DNA of 64,000 nt. It comes from Helicobacter anatolicus (GTDB lineage: Bacteria > Campylobacterota > Campylobacteria > Campylobacterales > Helicobacteraceae). Position numbers and translations under genes: made by a program. This document shows positions 35,963-44,162 of this stretch, one piece after another. The notes beneath the pieces are model-generated. The model searched no databases, was not told the DNA's origin, and saw only the letters and a list, made by a program, of their open reading frames with translations. The DNA lies in NCBI RefSeq assembly GCF_021300615.1, contig NZ_JAJTMY010000003.1:1-64000 (forward strand), given 5' to 3'. Numbering within the stretch: position 1 is the first letter of the stretch; each line of letters starts with the position of its first letter.

Positions 35963-36751
35963 CTAAAAATCATAGACAAATCTTTTTTTATTTCTAAAAA
36001 AAACAGCTTGATGATACCCAACACTTTGTGCTAGTTGTCTACAAGTCTCATATCCAAATCCTACATGCTCTTGTTGATGCGCATCAGATCCAAAAGTAAT
36101 ATATACACCAAGATTATAAGCTTCTTGCAAAATCTCTCTACTAGGATATTGCTCACCAATTGGCTTTCTTAAGCCTGAAGCATTAATTTCAAGTGCCACT
36201 TGATTTTGTGCTAATACTTGCAATACTTCTTGTATCTTAAAAAAAACTTCTTTAGGAGGTGTATGATTAAACACTTTTAACAAATCAAAATGTCCAACAA
36301 TTTGAAAAAGCTTACTCTCTGCCATTTTTTTAATACATTCAAGATACTCCATCCAACACTCTCTCATATTGCGTTTTTTATATTCACCAATAAACTCTGG
36401 ATTATCAAACCCCCAATCATCTAAAAAATGCACCGATCCGATCAAATAATCCAAAGGTGTATCCAAAAGTCTTTTATCTAATAACTCCATACGATGAGGT
36501 AAAAAGTCCATTTCCAAGGCCAATAAAATCTCAATTTTATCTTGATATTTTTGCTTAAGCCTTAACACTTCTTTTGTATATTCATCAAACTCCTCAAACC
36601 CCATACGATATTTTTCATCATAATCCATAGGATTATGACAAGAAAAACCAAAAATATCAATCCCCTTTTCTATTGCTTGTACAACATAAGACTCTATTGT
36701 TCCTGAAGCATGCTTACAAAGATAGGTGTGATTATGCAGATCTACTCTCAT
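35963..36751 (-). CDS. PHP-family histidinol-phosphatase-type hydrolase
   Basis: 262 residues of the PHP (HisK/HisJ) type. It begins MRVDLHNHTYLCKHASGT; further metal ligand motifs are FSCHNPMDYD, ALEMDFLP and FGSDAHQQEHVG. Known role of HisK-type enzymes: dephosphorylation of histidinol phosphate. Adjacent hisC supports this. ATG overlaps the stop of rsfS (TAATG). Substrate assignment is by context. Confidence 0.85.
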   Translation of the reverse strand: MRVDLHNHTYLCKHASGTIESYVVQAIEKGIDIFGFSCHNPMDYDEKYRMGFEEFDEYTKEVLRLKQKYQDKIEILLALEMDFLPHRMELLDKRLLDTPLDYLIGSVHFLDDWGFDNPEFIGEYKKRNMRECWMEYLECIKKMAESKLFQIVGHFDLLKVFNHTPPKEVFFKIQEVLQVLAQNQVALEINASGLRKPIGEQYPSREILQEAYNLGVYITFGSDAHQQEHVGFGYETCRQLAQSVGYHQAVFFRNKKRFVYDF

Positions 36752-37083
36752 TATTCTTGCTTAGCCAAATCTTGTTTCAAAAATTCTTCCAAATTAAATT
36801 TTTTTCTATGGCTTTCTGTAAAAAGATGAATCATAATATCACCCAAATCAATAACCACCCAGTCCTCACTTTCTTCATCTACAGCATAAAATTCCTCTCC
36901 CCGTGGTTTTAACTCAGTTTTTAACATATCAAGCAATGCATAAGTATGGCGCCCTGCCATCGCAGTAGCAATAATCACATAATCCACAATATAATCTTTA
37001 TTGCTCACATCAATACATTCAACATGTTCTGCTTTTTTTTCGCTAAGTTTATCAATTATAAATTTTATTCTTTCTTCTTTCAC
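36751..37083 (-). CDS. rsfS: Ribosomal silencing factor RsfS
   Basis: 110 residues with the family core VDYVIIATAMAGRHTYALLDML. RsfS binds uL14 and blocks joining of ribosomal subunits in starvation. Start is GTG, supported by AAGGAG 6-7 nt upstream. Directly follows nadD, as in many bacteria. Confidence 0.92.
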   Translation of the reverse strand: MKEERIKFIIDKLSEKKAEHVECIDVSNKDYIVDYVIIATAMAGRHTYALLDMLKTELKPRGEEFYAVDEESEDWVVIDLGDIMIHLFTESHRKKFNLEEFLKQDLAKQE

Positions 37084-37085
37084 GC

Positions 37086-37640
37086 TTAACTCCTTAAATT
37101 CTGCAATACTTCATCTAAAATCACCGCAGGGATAAATTTCACACAATCCCTATTATACTCTCGAATCTGTGTTGAGGACACTGGAAATGTGATATTTTTT
37201 AAATTTATGGTCTTAATAGGAAAATCTCGCATATTATACTCAAAACCTATACGCTTCACTAAGATAAAATTTACCTTTTTTTTAAGTTGTTCTATTTTGT
37301 GCCATTTATCAAGATTTAAAAAATTATCCTCTCCTAAAATCACATCAATACTCTCTGGCTGGTAACACTTTTTAAGATATTCAATCGTATCAATTGTATA
37401 ATTAATTTGATTGCGTATTTCATAATCACTCACCACAACCCTTTGATAGTCACTACAAACTTTCTCCATCCATTTTAAGCGAAGCTTTTCATCAAATCTA
37501 TAAGAAGGCTTAAGTGGATTTTGATACGCGATCATCACAACCAAAAGATCCAGTGCACAGGAATCTAACACCTCTTTAATAATTTCTAAATGTGCAATAT
37601 GAGGCGGATCAAAGCTACCTCCATATAAAGCCAAACGCAT
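37086..37640 (-). CDS. nadD: Nicotinate-nucleotide adenylyltransferase
   Basis: 184 residues from the ATG at 37640, whose first codon overlaps the nikR stop (TGATG). A TTG pair just before it could add two residues. Contains GGSFDPPHIAHL and SSTQIREY, the nucleotide-binding motifs of NadD. It converts nicotinate mononucleotide to deamido-NAD. The pair nikR-nadD occurs in H. pylori as HP1338-HP1337. Confidence 0.94.
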   Translation of the reverse strand: MRLALYGGSFDPPHIAHLEIIKEVLDSCALDLLVVMIAYQNPLKPSYRFDEKLRLKWMEKVCSDYQRVVVSDYEIRNQINYTIDTIEYLKKCYQPESIDVILGEDNFLNLDKWHKIEQLKKKVNFILVKRIGFEYNMRDFPIKTINLKNITFPVSSTQIREYNRDCVKFIPAVILDEVLQNLRS

Positions 37641-38068
37641 CAACAATCTTTAGCAAAATGATAAGCTTGCGTGAGTTTAGAAAACTTCACTCCCCTTAAA
37701 CCCCCAATTTCTAAACTAATACGCGCAATACTTGCACCATCTCCTCGAAGCATAATTGTTTCCAAACAATTGCAATGATCTAAATGTACATGCGTGTTAC
37801 ACAAAATTTGTATATTGGCTTGATGTTGGATATCAATCATCCTTTGGTTGAGCTCTTTGTGGTGATGATCATAAATAATCACCAACACTCCAATTTTATC
37901 TTGCATATCATCATTTTCCCATATCTCTTGCACCATTTTTTCGCGTATTAAATCTCTAATCACTTCAGATCTTGAGGCATAACCCTGTTTTGTTAAATAT
38001 GTATCTAAGTAATCAAGTAATTTTTTTTGTAGCGATACTGAAAAACGTACTAGTAGATTTTTGGTCAT
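37640..38068 (-). CDS. nikR: Nickel-responsive regulator NikR
   Basis: 142 residues from the ATG at 38068 (AAGG about 9 nt upstream). A ribbon-helix-helix DNA-binding domain (RFSVSLQKKLLDYL) is followed by an ACT-like metal domain. Nickel ligands are present: His in IQHQAN, then THVHLDHCNCLE with the two His and the Cys. In H. pylori NikR controls urease, nickel uptake and iron genes. A longer frame from 38119 is unlikely, since a TAGAAT box lies inside it. It heads the minus-strand run to dxs. Confidence 0.94.
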   Translation of the reverse strand: MTKNLLVRFSVSLQKKLLDYLDTYLTKQGYASRSEVIRDLIREKMVQEIWENDDMQDKIGVLVIIYDHHHKELNQRMIDIQHQANIQILCNTHVHLDHCNCLETIMLRGDGASIARISLEIGGLRGVKFSKLTQAYHFAKDC

Positions 38069-38097
38069 CTCTCTAACCTTAAAAGAAACTTTTTTAA

Positions 38098-38103
38098 ATT
38101 CTA
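38098..38103 (-). promoter_or_regulatory. -10 box of nikR
   Basis: Minus-strand GGTAGAATT with TAGAAT at 38098-38103, 30 nt before the nikR ATG. It lies between the tsdA terminator and nikR, so it is the natural start of the nikR-nadD-rsfS-hisC-fliF transcript. Confidence 0.5.
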
Positions 38104-38111
38104 CCAAAAAA

Positions 38112-38154
38112 TAAAACAAAAAAAGCTTGTATTATTAGTTCACATACAAGCTTT
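38112..38154 (-). terminator. Intrinsic terminator of tsdA
   Basis: On the minus strand AAAGCTTGTAT (38154-38144) pairs perfectly over 11 bp with ATACAAGCTTT (38132-38122) around an 11-nt loop, followed by TTTTGTTTTATTTTTT. This is a strong intrinsic terminator separating tsdA from nikR. Confidence 0.85.
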
Positions 38155-38173
38155 ATAAAAGTTGATATATTGG

Positions 38174-39169
38174 CTATTTTGTCTTTTCCATTGGAGCATA
38201 AGGTCCATAACGATGATCTTTTGTAGAAAATTTACCTTTTTCAGCTGGATCATAAGGACCAACATCCATATCTAAAGGTTTCACTCTTCTGTCTGGAAAA
38301 TCTTGCTCACGATTAGCTTTCACTGGTCTTTTTTGAGAATTAATATATGATGCAACATCATAAGCTTCTTCTAAAGTTAAACTTGGATCACCTTTTGGCA
38401 TATTACCTTTAATATATGCTGCTGCCTTAATCAAGCGATACATTCCTGCACCTGTATTATAAGTATCATCTCCCCAAATTGGCGGAAACACATAATACGC
38501 GCCAGTAGATTCTGTATTTTTCATACCCTGACCATCTTCTTGATGACAAGCTGCACACTTATTCGCATAAATTTTTGCACCTCTTTTAGGATCTGCTGCT
38601 CTTGATAAAAAGTTTACTTTTTGCAAACCTTGCCCCTTAATTTTCGCACCAACAGGCACACCTTGAGATAACCATTGCATATAAGCTATCATTGCCTTCA
38701 TTTCTAGTGCATTGTCAGGCATTCTTTTACCATTCATACTTCTTTCAAAACATCCATTAATTCTATCTTGCAAAGTAATCACTTTATCCGCTCTTGCATT
38801 GTATTGTGGAAATCTTCCAAAAATACCAACAAATCCAGATTGATACTGCACCGTTCCACCATTAGCATGACAACTAGAACAAGAAAGATTATTGCCTGCA
38901 AAACGCTTCTTAGGATCTTTCGCTTGAGGACCTACATACTTTGAAGTTTCATTTAAGATTTTATTGCCTAAAATAACCATTTCACTATATTTAGAATCCT
39001 TTGGCATTTTGCTTTCATCAATATATCCATCTTCTTGCATTGCCTCTGGTAATTTCCATTCAACTTCAGGCAAATTAATCCCTGTAGCTTTTTTAGTTTT
39101 CTCCAACCCATGATCAATAGCAAAACTCATCGAAACCAAACAAGATAAAAAAATGAAAAATCTTTTCAT
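38174..39169 (-). CDS. tsdA: Dihaem thiosulfate dehydrogenase / tetrathionate reductase
   Basis: 331 residues from the Met at 39169 (AAAGGAG 6 nt before it; an upstream ATG is too close). Signal peptide about 1-17. Two haem sites: Cys97-x-x-Cys100-His101 and Cys205-x-x-Cys208-His209. NGC(140)FERSMNGK holds the unusual Cys ligand of haem 1, the hallmark of TsdA. The enzyme interconverts thiosulfate and tetrathionate in the periplasm; the C. jejuni protein can use tetrathionate as an electron acceptor. Partner cytochromes are not in this window. Confidence 0.88.
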   Translation of the reverse strand: MKRFFIFLSCLVSMSFAIDHGLEKTKKATGINLPEVEWKLPEAMQEDGYIDESKMPKDSKYSEMVILGNKILNETSKYVGPQAKDPKKRFAGNNLSCSSCHANGGTVQYQSGFVGIFGRFPQYNARADKVITLQDRINGCFERSMNGKRMPDNALEMKAMIAYMQWLSQGVPVGAKIKGQGLQKVNFLSRAADPKRGAKIYANKCAACHQEDGQGMKNTESTGAYYVFPPIWGDDTYNTGAGMYRLIKAAAYIKGNMPKGDPSLTLEEAYDVASYINSQKRPVKANREQDFPDRRVKPLDMDVGPYDPAEKGKFSTKDHRYGPYAPMEKTK

Positions 39170-39201
39170 CGCCATCTCCTTTATATCTCATTATTTAACT
39201 T

Positions 39202-39301
39202 ATTGTAACACAATTTAAATTTTTTTTACTATTTTTGATTTACAAAAACTTAACATTTTACATATATAATGATTTTAAATATCATTTTTATAATTAAAAT
39301 C
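39202..39301. promoter_or_regulatory. Divergent promoters of tsdA and the PepSY gene
   Basis: Minus strand: TACAAT (39202-39207) within TTGTGTTACAAT, about 33 nt before tsdA. Plus strand: TATAAT (39265-39270) about 48 nt before the PepSY gene. The plus-strand leader holds arms GATTTTAA (39271-39278) and TTAAAATC (39294-39301) that could form a hairpin or an AT-rich operator just before the RBS AAAAGGA. Confidence 0.4.
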
Positions 39302-39317
39302 AAAAGGATGGCTTACC

Positions 39318-39863
39318 TTGATTAAAAAAACTTTTAGAAAAATCCATATTTATGCAAGTGTATTTTTTTTGCCCATGGCGCTACTTTTTAGTATTACTGG
39401 GATTCTTTATATTTGTGGAATCCAACAAGATTTTCAACTAAAAAAACAAGAATTTCAGATTATTCATAATAATCACATTACAGATAAAGAAGCTTTTGTA
39501 TTATCATTTTTGCAAGAAAATAATATTCCTCTTCCTGCACAAACTTCTCTAAAATACAATAAGAAACTTAAACTCTATACAATGGGTAGTACAAAATATT
39601 TTGTTACTTTTTCTCAACAACCAAATCATATCGCCATTACAACCAACACAAGAAGTTTTATTGGCAATTTGATTATGTTACATAAAGCTAAAGTAAAAAA
39701 ACCATTTATTGTTTTTAGTATTATTTTTAGTATTGCATTACTATTGTTTTATTTCAGCGGATTTATCATGACTTCTTGGGCGAAGCAAAATAGAAAGGCG
39801 AGCATTATTGCATTTTTATCCGGACTAATAATCACCTCTATTTTAGCAATCATTAGTCTTTAA
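39318..39863 (+). CDS. PepSY-type membrane protein
   Basis: 181 residues with three membrane helices, about residues 13-34, 135-152 and 161-179, and one periplasmic loop (about 35-128). FRKIHIYASVFFLPMALLFSITGILY at the N-terminus and MLHKAK near residue 118 resemble PepSY-associated TM proteins, which include ferric reductases. His10 and His117 could bind haem. TTG start. Divergent from tsdA but a shared role is not shown. Function remains open. Confidence 0.6.
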   Translation: MIKKTFRKIHIYASVFFLPMALLFSITGILYICGIQQDFQLKKQEFQIIHNNHITDKEAFVLSFLQENNIPLPAQTSLKYNKKLKLYTMGSTKYFVTFSQQPNHIAITTNTRSFIGNLIMLHKAKVKKPFIVFSIIFSIALLLFYFSGFIMTSWAKQNRKASIIAFLSGLIITSILAIISL

Positions 39864-39885
39864 AAGATCGAGTAAAAATATTAAA

Positions 39886-39908
39886 CTAAGCCTTGATTTA
39901 AGGCTTAG
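39886..39908 (-). terminator. Terminator between the AGCS symporter and the PepSY gene
   Basis: CTAAGCCTT and AAGGCTTAG form a perfect 9-bp stem with loop GATTT on the plus strand. On the minus strand it is followed by TTTAATATTTTT, so it terminates the AGCS gene; on the plus strand the tail is poor. Confidence 0.7.
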
Positions 39909-39943
39909 AATCTTCTAAAAATCGTAAGCAAACTTGGATTATA

Positions 39944-41428
39944 TTAATTCCAACATTCTGCATTTTTTATTCCTAGTTTCTTTGCACTAAACTGAGGATC
40001 TAACCCCTGTTTTCTTTGCTGAATATAATCTTTTAATACCTTGTGAACAATACCTGATAAAAGCAAGATTGCCACAATATTTAAAGTAGCCATTAATGCC
40101 ATCAATACATCTGCCATATTCCAAGCGAGCTTCAAGTCCATTTGCGCACCGATAAAAACCATTGCTACTGCACTTGCTTGAAACAATCTTATTAAAATTT
40201 TATTTTTTGTAAGATACTTGATATTTGCTTGCGCATAATAATAATTTCCTATCAATGAAGTAATAGCAAATAACACTACTGCAATCGTAACAAAATGCAA
40301 TCCTATACTACCAAAATACTCCTGCATCGCACTTTGTACCAATGGCATTCCCTTAAGCTCCTGCCCCTTTCCAACAAAAGAAGTAGAAAAAAGAACCAAA
40401 AATGCTGAACTAGAGCAAATGATCACATCAATTAAAACACTTAAAGATTGCACTAAACCTTGCTTGACAGGATGGCTTGTATGCGCAGCAGCTGCGGCAT
40501 TAGGTGCTGACCCCATACCCGCTTCATTAGAAAATAATCCTCTTTTAATTCCAATTACAATCGCACTACCTGCAAAACCACCAAAAATTGCCTTAAAATC
40601 AAATGCATCTTGCAAAATAATTTTACATACCTCAGGAATTTTTTCATAATTTAAAAATACTGCAATAAATGCCAAAAGCACGTAGGCAAGTGCCATATAA
40701 GGAACAATCAAAGAACTTACTTTTCCAATAAAATGACTTTTTGAAAAAAACATCGCTGCAGAAAAAATTGTAAGAATCAGACCAATATAAAGTTTAAAAT
40801 TACTATCTGCAAAATTACCTTCTTGACAATAAATTTCAAATGCTGAAGTCATGGTATTTGACTGCAAGCCATTAAATCCATATGCATATGTTAAAATCAA
40901 GAAAATTGCAAAAAGTGACCCTAACCATTTTGAACCTAAAGCATACTTTATATAATATGCAGGACCCCCCTTAAAACCTTTACCATCTTTTACTTTATAA
41001 ACTTGAGCTAATGTGCTTTCAGCAAATGCACTTGCACCACCAAAAAATGCCATCAACCACATCCAAAATACCGCACCAGCTCCCCCAATTGTAACTGCCA
41101 TCGTAATCCCTGCAATATTTCCAATCCCTACTCTTGAAGCCGTTGAAATCATTAAAGCCTGAAAGGGGCTAATATGTTCTGCATGCTTTTCATCTGCATC
41201 TGTTTTTTCAGTCACAACACGAATACTTTCTTTTAGTAATCTAATTTGCACAAACCCTAAACGAAAGCTATAGTAAAGACCCACTAATACCAATAATGCT
41301 ACTAGATAGTATGTATACATAAAATCATTTGCATTATCCAGCCAACCATTTATAACATCTGACCAGTTTTTTACAAAAGCAAAAGTATTAGTCAAAAACG
41401 AATACGAGCCATCAAAAGCATTATCCAT
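39944..41428 (-). CDS. Sodium:alanine/glycine symporter (AGCS family)
   Basis: 494 residues from the ATG at 41428, preceded by GGAGG; an in-frame TTG-type extension upstream lacks an RBS. About 10-11 membrane helices; signature stretches VGIGNIAGITMAVTIGGAGAVFWMW and KRGLFSNEAGMGSAPNAAA are typical of the family. It imports alanine or glycine with sodium. H. pylori HP0942 (DagA) is related. Single transcription unit. Confidence 0.92.
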   Translation of the reverse strand: MDNAFDGSYSFLTNTFAFVKNWSDVINGWLDNANDFMYTYYLVALLVLVGLYYSFRLGFVQIRLLKESIRVVTEKTDADEKHAEHISPFQALMISTASRVGIGNIAGITMAVTIGGAGAVFWMWLMAFFGGASAFAESTLAQVYKVKDGKGFKGGPAYYIKYALGSKWLGSLFAIFLILTYAYGFNGLQSNTMTSAFEIYCQEGNFADSNFKLYIGLILTIFSAAMFFSKSHFIGKVSSLIVPYMALAYVLLAFIAVFLNYEKIPEVCKIILQDAFDFKAIFGGFAGSAIVIGIKRGLFSNEAGMGSAPNAAAAAHTSHPVKQGLVQSLSVLIDVIICSSSAFLVLFSTSFVGKGQELKGMPLVQSAMQEYFGSIGLHFVTIAVVLFAITSLIGNYYYAQANIKYLTKNKILIRLFQASAVAMVFIGAQMDLKLAWNMADVLMALMATLNIVAILLLSGIVHKVLKDYIQQRKQGLDPQFSAKKLGIKNAECWN

Positions 41429-41483
41429 CAAAACCTCCAAAAAAGTATATTTTATTAAATAATTCAAATTATAGCAAGGTAGG

Positions 41484-41513
41484 GGGTATATCCCATATAA
41501 TTATAAAATACCC
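41484..41513 (-). promoter_or_regulatory. Inverted repeat bracketing the -10 of the AGCS gene
   Basis: Minus-strand TATAAT at 41500-41505 lies between arms GGGTAT and ATACCC (plus strand 41484-41489 and 41508-41513). The gene start is about 70 nt downstream. A second small hairpin, GTTAC-TTTTT-GTAAC (41524-41538), follows the DUF493 stop. Confidence 0.4.
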
Positions 41514-41539
41514 AGTTTATAGAGTTACTTTTTGTAACC

Positions 41540-41785
41540 CTAGATCACCATTTTTATACCAGGACTTTTTAAAAGTTTTTGAAAAATCAAATCCCGTTCT
41601 TCTTGATTTAAAACCTCAGTACTTAAATGCATGGAAATAAAACGCCCTTTTTTGGAATGATTTGCTACTTTTAACTCATAAGGGTGTGCAAGAATCTCAA
41701 AAACAGCTGCACAAATTGCCTCTTGATTATCACCTATAATGCGATATTCCCAAACACATGGATAATCAATTACTACTTGCTTCAT
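41540..41785 (-). CDS. DUF493 / YbeD-like small protein (HP0495-like)
   Basis: 81 residues of the DUF493 family with an ACT-like fold. H. pylori HP0495 is the counterpart by order, next to the thioesterase HP0496. Role unknown; E. coli YbeD lies near lipoylation genes. Overlaps ybgC by 20 nt, so translation is coupled. Confidence 0.8.
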   Translation of the reverse strand: MKQVVIDYPCVWEYRIIGDNQEAICAAVFEILAHPYELKVANHSKKGRFISMHLSTEVLNQEERDLIFQKLLKSPGIKMVI

Positions 41786-42170
41786 GAATTATTCCTCTCA
41801 ATTCTTGTGGTATTTTTTTAATCTTATTTTGCACTACATAAACAATTTTTGTATCCATAAAAAAAACTTCTTGTTGCATATTCTTTTGTGCCTGCATGTC
41901 AAAAATTTTAAAAATTCTATGACGAATCAACATCATGCTCGCCCTCTCTTCAAGCACCTCCAAACAAACTCTAATCCTATCTCCTAAACGCAAAGGGTTT
42001 AAATATTTTGCTTCCAAAGAATGAACAACAAAACCACCCTCATTGGTATGAGGCAATCGGTTATGTTTAAAAAAAATATTACTCCTTACCCTTTCGCAAA
42101 ATTTTAAATAATTTCCATGATATACAATTCCACCACTATCAGTATCTTCATAATAAATTTGCATTTCCAT
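41766..42170 (-). CDS. ybgC: Hotdog-fold acyl-CoA thioesterase (YbgC type, HP0496-like)
   Basis: 134 residues from the ATG at 42170; a TTG at 42191 would lengthen it by seven residues but overlaps gmd, and neither has a good RBS. YYEDTDSGGIVYHGNYLKF holds the catalytic Asp of the 4-hydroxybenzoyl-CoA thioesterase family. Cleaves acyl-CoA; H. pylori HP0496 prefers long-chain acyl-CoA. Follows gmd, precedes DUF493. Confidence 0.87.
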   Translation of the reverse strand: MEMQIYYEDTDSGGIVYHGNYLKFCERVRSNIFFKHNRLPHTNEGGFVVHSLEAKYLNPLRLGDRIRVCLEVLEERASMMLIRHRIFKIFDMQAQKNMQQEVFFMDTKIVYVVQNKIKKIPQELRGIIHEASSN

Positions 42171-42183
42171 GATGTTTAGCCAA

Positions 42184-43296
42184 TTATTCAAAATATCGCA
42201 TAATGCTGTAGCCAGAATCTTGCAATAGTTTATCTTTTTGCATTAATTTTAAATCACTTTGCACCATTTCTTTAACAAGATTATTTAAATTATATTCTGG
42301 CACCCATCCTAATTGTTCTCTTGCTTTTGTGGCATCTCCGATTAATAAATCTACTTCCGTAGGTCTAAAATATCTAGGGTCCACTTTAACAATCTCCTTT
42401 CCAATAGGTAATTGAAAATCCCCTAAACACGCTTTTACAATGCCCTTTTCCTCTACCCCAACTCCAGCAAAATCTAATTCTATCCCAAGCTCTAGAAATG
42501 CCATCTTGACAAATTCTCTTACCTCTGTTGTAATCCCTGTAGCAATTACCCAATCCTCCGCCTTTTGTGCTTGCAAAATCATCCACATCATTCTTACATA
42601 ATCCTTTGCATGTCCCCAATCTCTCTTAGATGAAAGATTCCCAAGATATAAAACATCTTGTAACCCCAATGCAATTTTAGCTGCTGCACGCGTGATTTTT
42701 CTTGTCACAAAAGTCTCCCCCCTAATCGGGCTTTCATGGTTAAATAAAATTCCATTACTAGCAAAAATATTATATGCTTCACGATAATTTATAGTAATCC
42801 AATATGCATAAAGCTTTGCACAAGCATAAGGAGAGCGTGGATAAAAAGGTGTTTTTTCACTTTGTGGAATCTCTTGCACCAATCCATAAAGCTCACTTGT
42901 AGAAGCTTGATAGACTTTAGTTTTTTGTACAAGATTGAGCAATCTAATCGCTTCTAAAATTCTCAAAGTACCTATTCCATCAGCATTTGCAGTGTATTCT
43001 GGAGTTTCAAAAGAAACTCCAACATGGCTCATTGCTGCAAGATTATAGATTTCATCAGGCTGTACTTCTTGAATAATGCGCGTAAGATTCATAGAATCTG
43101 TCATATCCCCATAATGCAAAAAAAAGTTTTTATTTTCTGCATGTGGATCTTGATAAATATGATCAATTCTATCTGTATTAAACAAAGAAGCGCGTCTTTT
43201 TATACCATGCACCTCATAACCTTTTTTAAGAAGAAATTCTGCAAGATAGGCGCCATCTTGACCCGTAATCCCTGTAATTAATGCAACCTTTTTCAT
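42184..43296 (-). CDS. gmd: GDP-mannose 4,6-dehydratase
   Basis: 370 residues of the extended SDR type with [15 protein letters not shown] for NADP and the catalytic YxxxK in [12 protein letters not shown]. It turns GDP-mannose into GDP-4-keto-6-deoxymannose, precursor of GDP-fucose or GDP-rhamnose. ManC, which makes GDP-mannose, lies two genes upstream. The next enzyme for GDP-fucose (Fcl/WcaG), adjacent in H. pylori, is missing here. Own -10 at 43321. Confidence 0.95.
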   Translation of the reverse strand: MKKVALITGITGQDGAYLAEFLLKKGYEVHGIKRRASLFNTDRIDHIYQDPHAENKNFFLHYGDMTDSMNLTRIIQEVQPDEIYNLAAMSHVGVSFETPEYTANADGIGTLRILEAIRLLNLVQKTKVYQASTSELYGLVQEIPQSEKTPFYPRSPYACAKLYAYWITINYREAYNIFASNGILFNHESPIRGETFVTRKITRAAAKIALGLQDVLYLGNLSSKRDWGHAKDYVRMMWMILQAQKAEDWVIATGITTEVREFVKMAFLELGIELDFAGVGVEEKGIVKACLGDFQLPIGKEIVKVDPRYFRPTEVDLLIGDATKAREQLGWVPEYNLNNLVKEMVQSDLKLMQKDKLLQDSGYSIMRYFE

Positions 43297-43320
43297 CTAT
43301 TTCCTTTAGAATTTTCAAAC

Positions 43321-43326
43321 ATTATA
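43321..43326 (-). promoter_or_regulatory. -10 box of gmd
   Basis: Minus-strand TGTTATAATG (TATAAT 43321-43326) in the 50-nt gap after the DNA ligase gene, 24 nt before the gmd ATG. It gives a short leader of about 18 nt with RBS AAAGGA. Confidence 0.5.
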
Positions 43327-43346
43327 ACATAAGCATAAATTTTAGA

Positions 43347-44162
43347 TCAAAAATCATTACGCACACGAAGAAAAACCGGATGCTTAGGAAGATTATTTTT
43401 AGTAGTTTGATAATACTTATAAGTAATAATTGTGCCAAGTGGTGGGGGATTTTCTCTTATTTTATTATCAAGTCCGCTACCTACATTAAAAACCCTTTCC
43501 CCCTCCTTGCAAACAAAACTCCCCACCTTATCCCTCAAAGATTTTTTTCCCATTTTATAACCAATAATCTCACATTCACTATCTAAAAAAACTTTATATT
43601 TTAAAGCATTTTGGCTACGCCCTGTTTGATAAGGAGTATCATTTTTTCGCAATACAATCCCCTCACCATGTAATTTCTTAATCTCTAAAAAAAATTCCTC
43701 AATTTCTTTTGTATTTTGAAACTGATATTGTGGAATAATTTTTACATGTGCAATAGGATGAATAAGAAGATAGTCTTTTAAAACCTGTAATCTTTGCTTT
43801 AAATTCCCCTCTTGATATGGCAATTCAAAAATATAATATTTTAATTCTTTCCAAGAATCTTGATTTTTTCTACTTTTAATAATTGAAATAATATGTTCAA
43901 AATCCTTTCTTTTTGTATAAAGTTCTCCATCTAAACAAAAAGGTGGGAGATTTTGTATAAACCACTCAGGTGCTTCAATTACTCGCCCACTCTTAGAAAC
44001 CAATTGCTTTCCATTCCAATATGCACGCATCCCATCTAATTTTTCACTGACTAAATATTGTTTTGCATCAATTTCTGTTAAATCTTCTAATACAATGGGC
44101 TGAAAAAGTTCAATACAAAATGCAAATACAGCAAAAAGACAAAAAAACAGGATTTTTAACAT
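43347..44162 (-). CDS. Exported ATP-dependent DNA ligase
   Basis: 271 residues. Residues 1-16 form a signal peptide (KILFFCLFAVFAF). Adenylation Lys41 sits in motif I EKLDGMRAYW; motif III is CLDGELYTK, motif IV GEGIVLRK, motif V ALKYKVFLD, and a short OB domain ends the protein. This is the minimal bacterial ATP-type ligase found in C. jejuni (Cj1669c), Haemophilus and others, separate from the essential NAD-dependent LigA. Its place is periplasmic, so handling of extracellular or incoming DNA is possible, though not shown. Overlaps manC by 7 nt. Confidence 0.88.
   Translation of the reverse strand: MLKILFFCLFAVFAFCIELFQPIVLEDLTEIDAKQYLVSEKLDGMRAYWNGKQLVSKSGRVIEAPEWFIQNLPPFCLDGELYTKRKDFEHIISIIKSRKNQDSWKELKYYIFELPYQEGNLKQRLQVLKDYLLIHPIAHVKIIPQYQFQNTKEIEEFFLEIKKLHGEGIVLRKNDTPYQTGRSQNALKYKVFLDSECEIIGYKMGKKSLRDKVGSFVCKEGERVFNVGSGLDNKIRENPPPLGTIITYKYYQTTKNNLPKHPVFLRVRNDF

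Noticed and set aside
38069-38119. N-terminal extension of NikR
   Set aside because: A TAGAAT -10 box lies inside it, the extension does not match NikR, and a usable RBS precedes the inner ATG.
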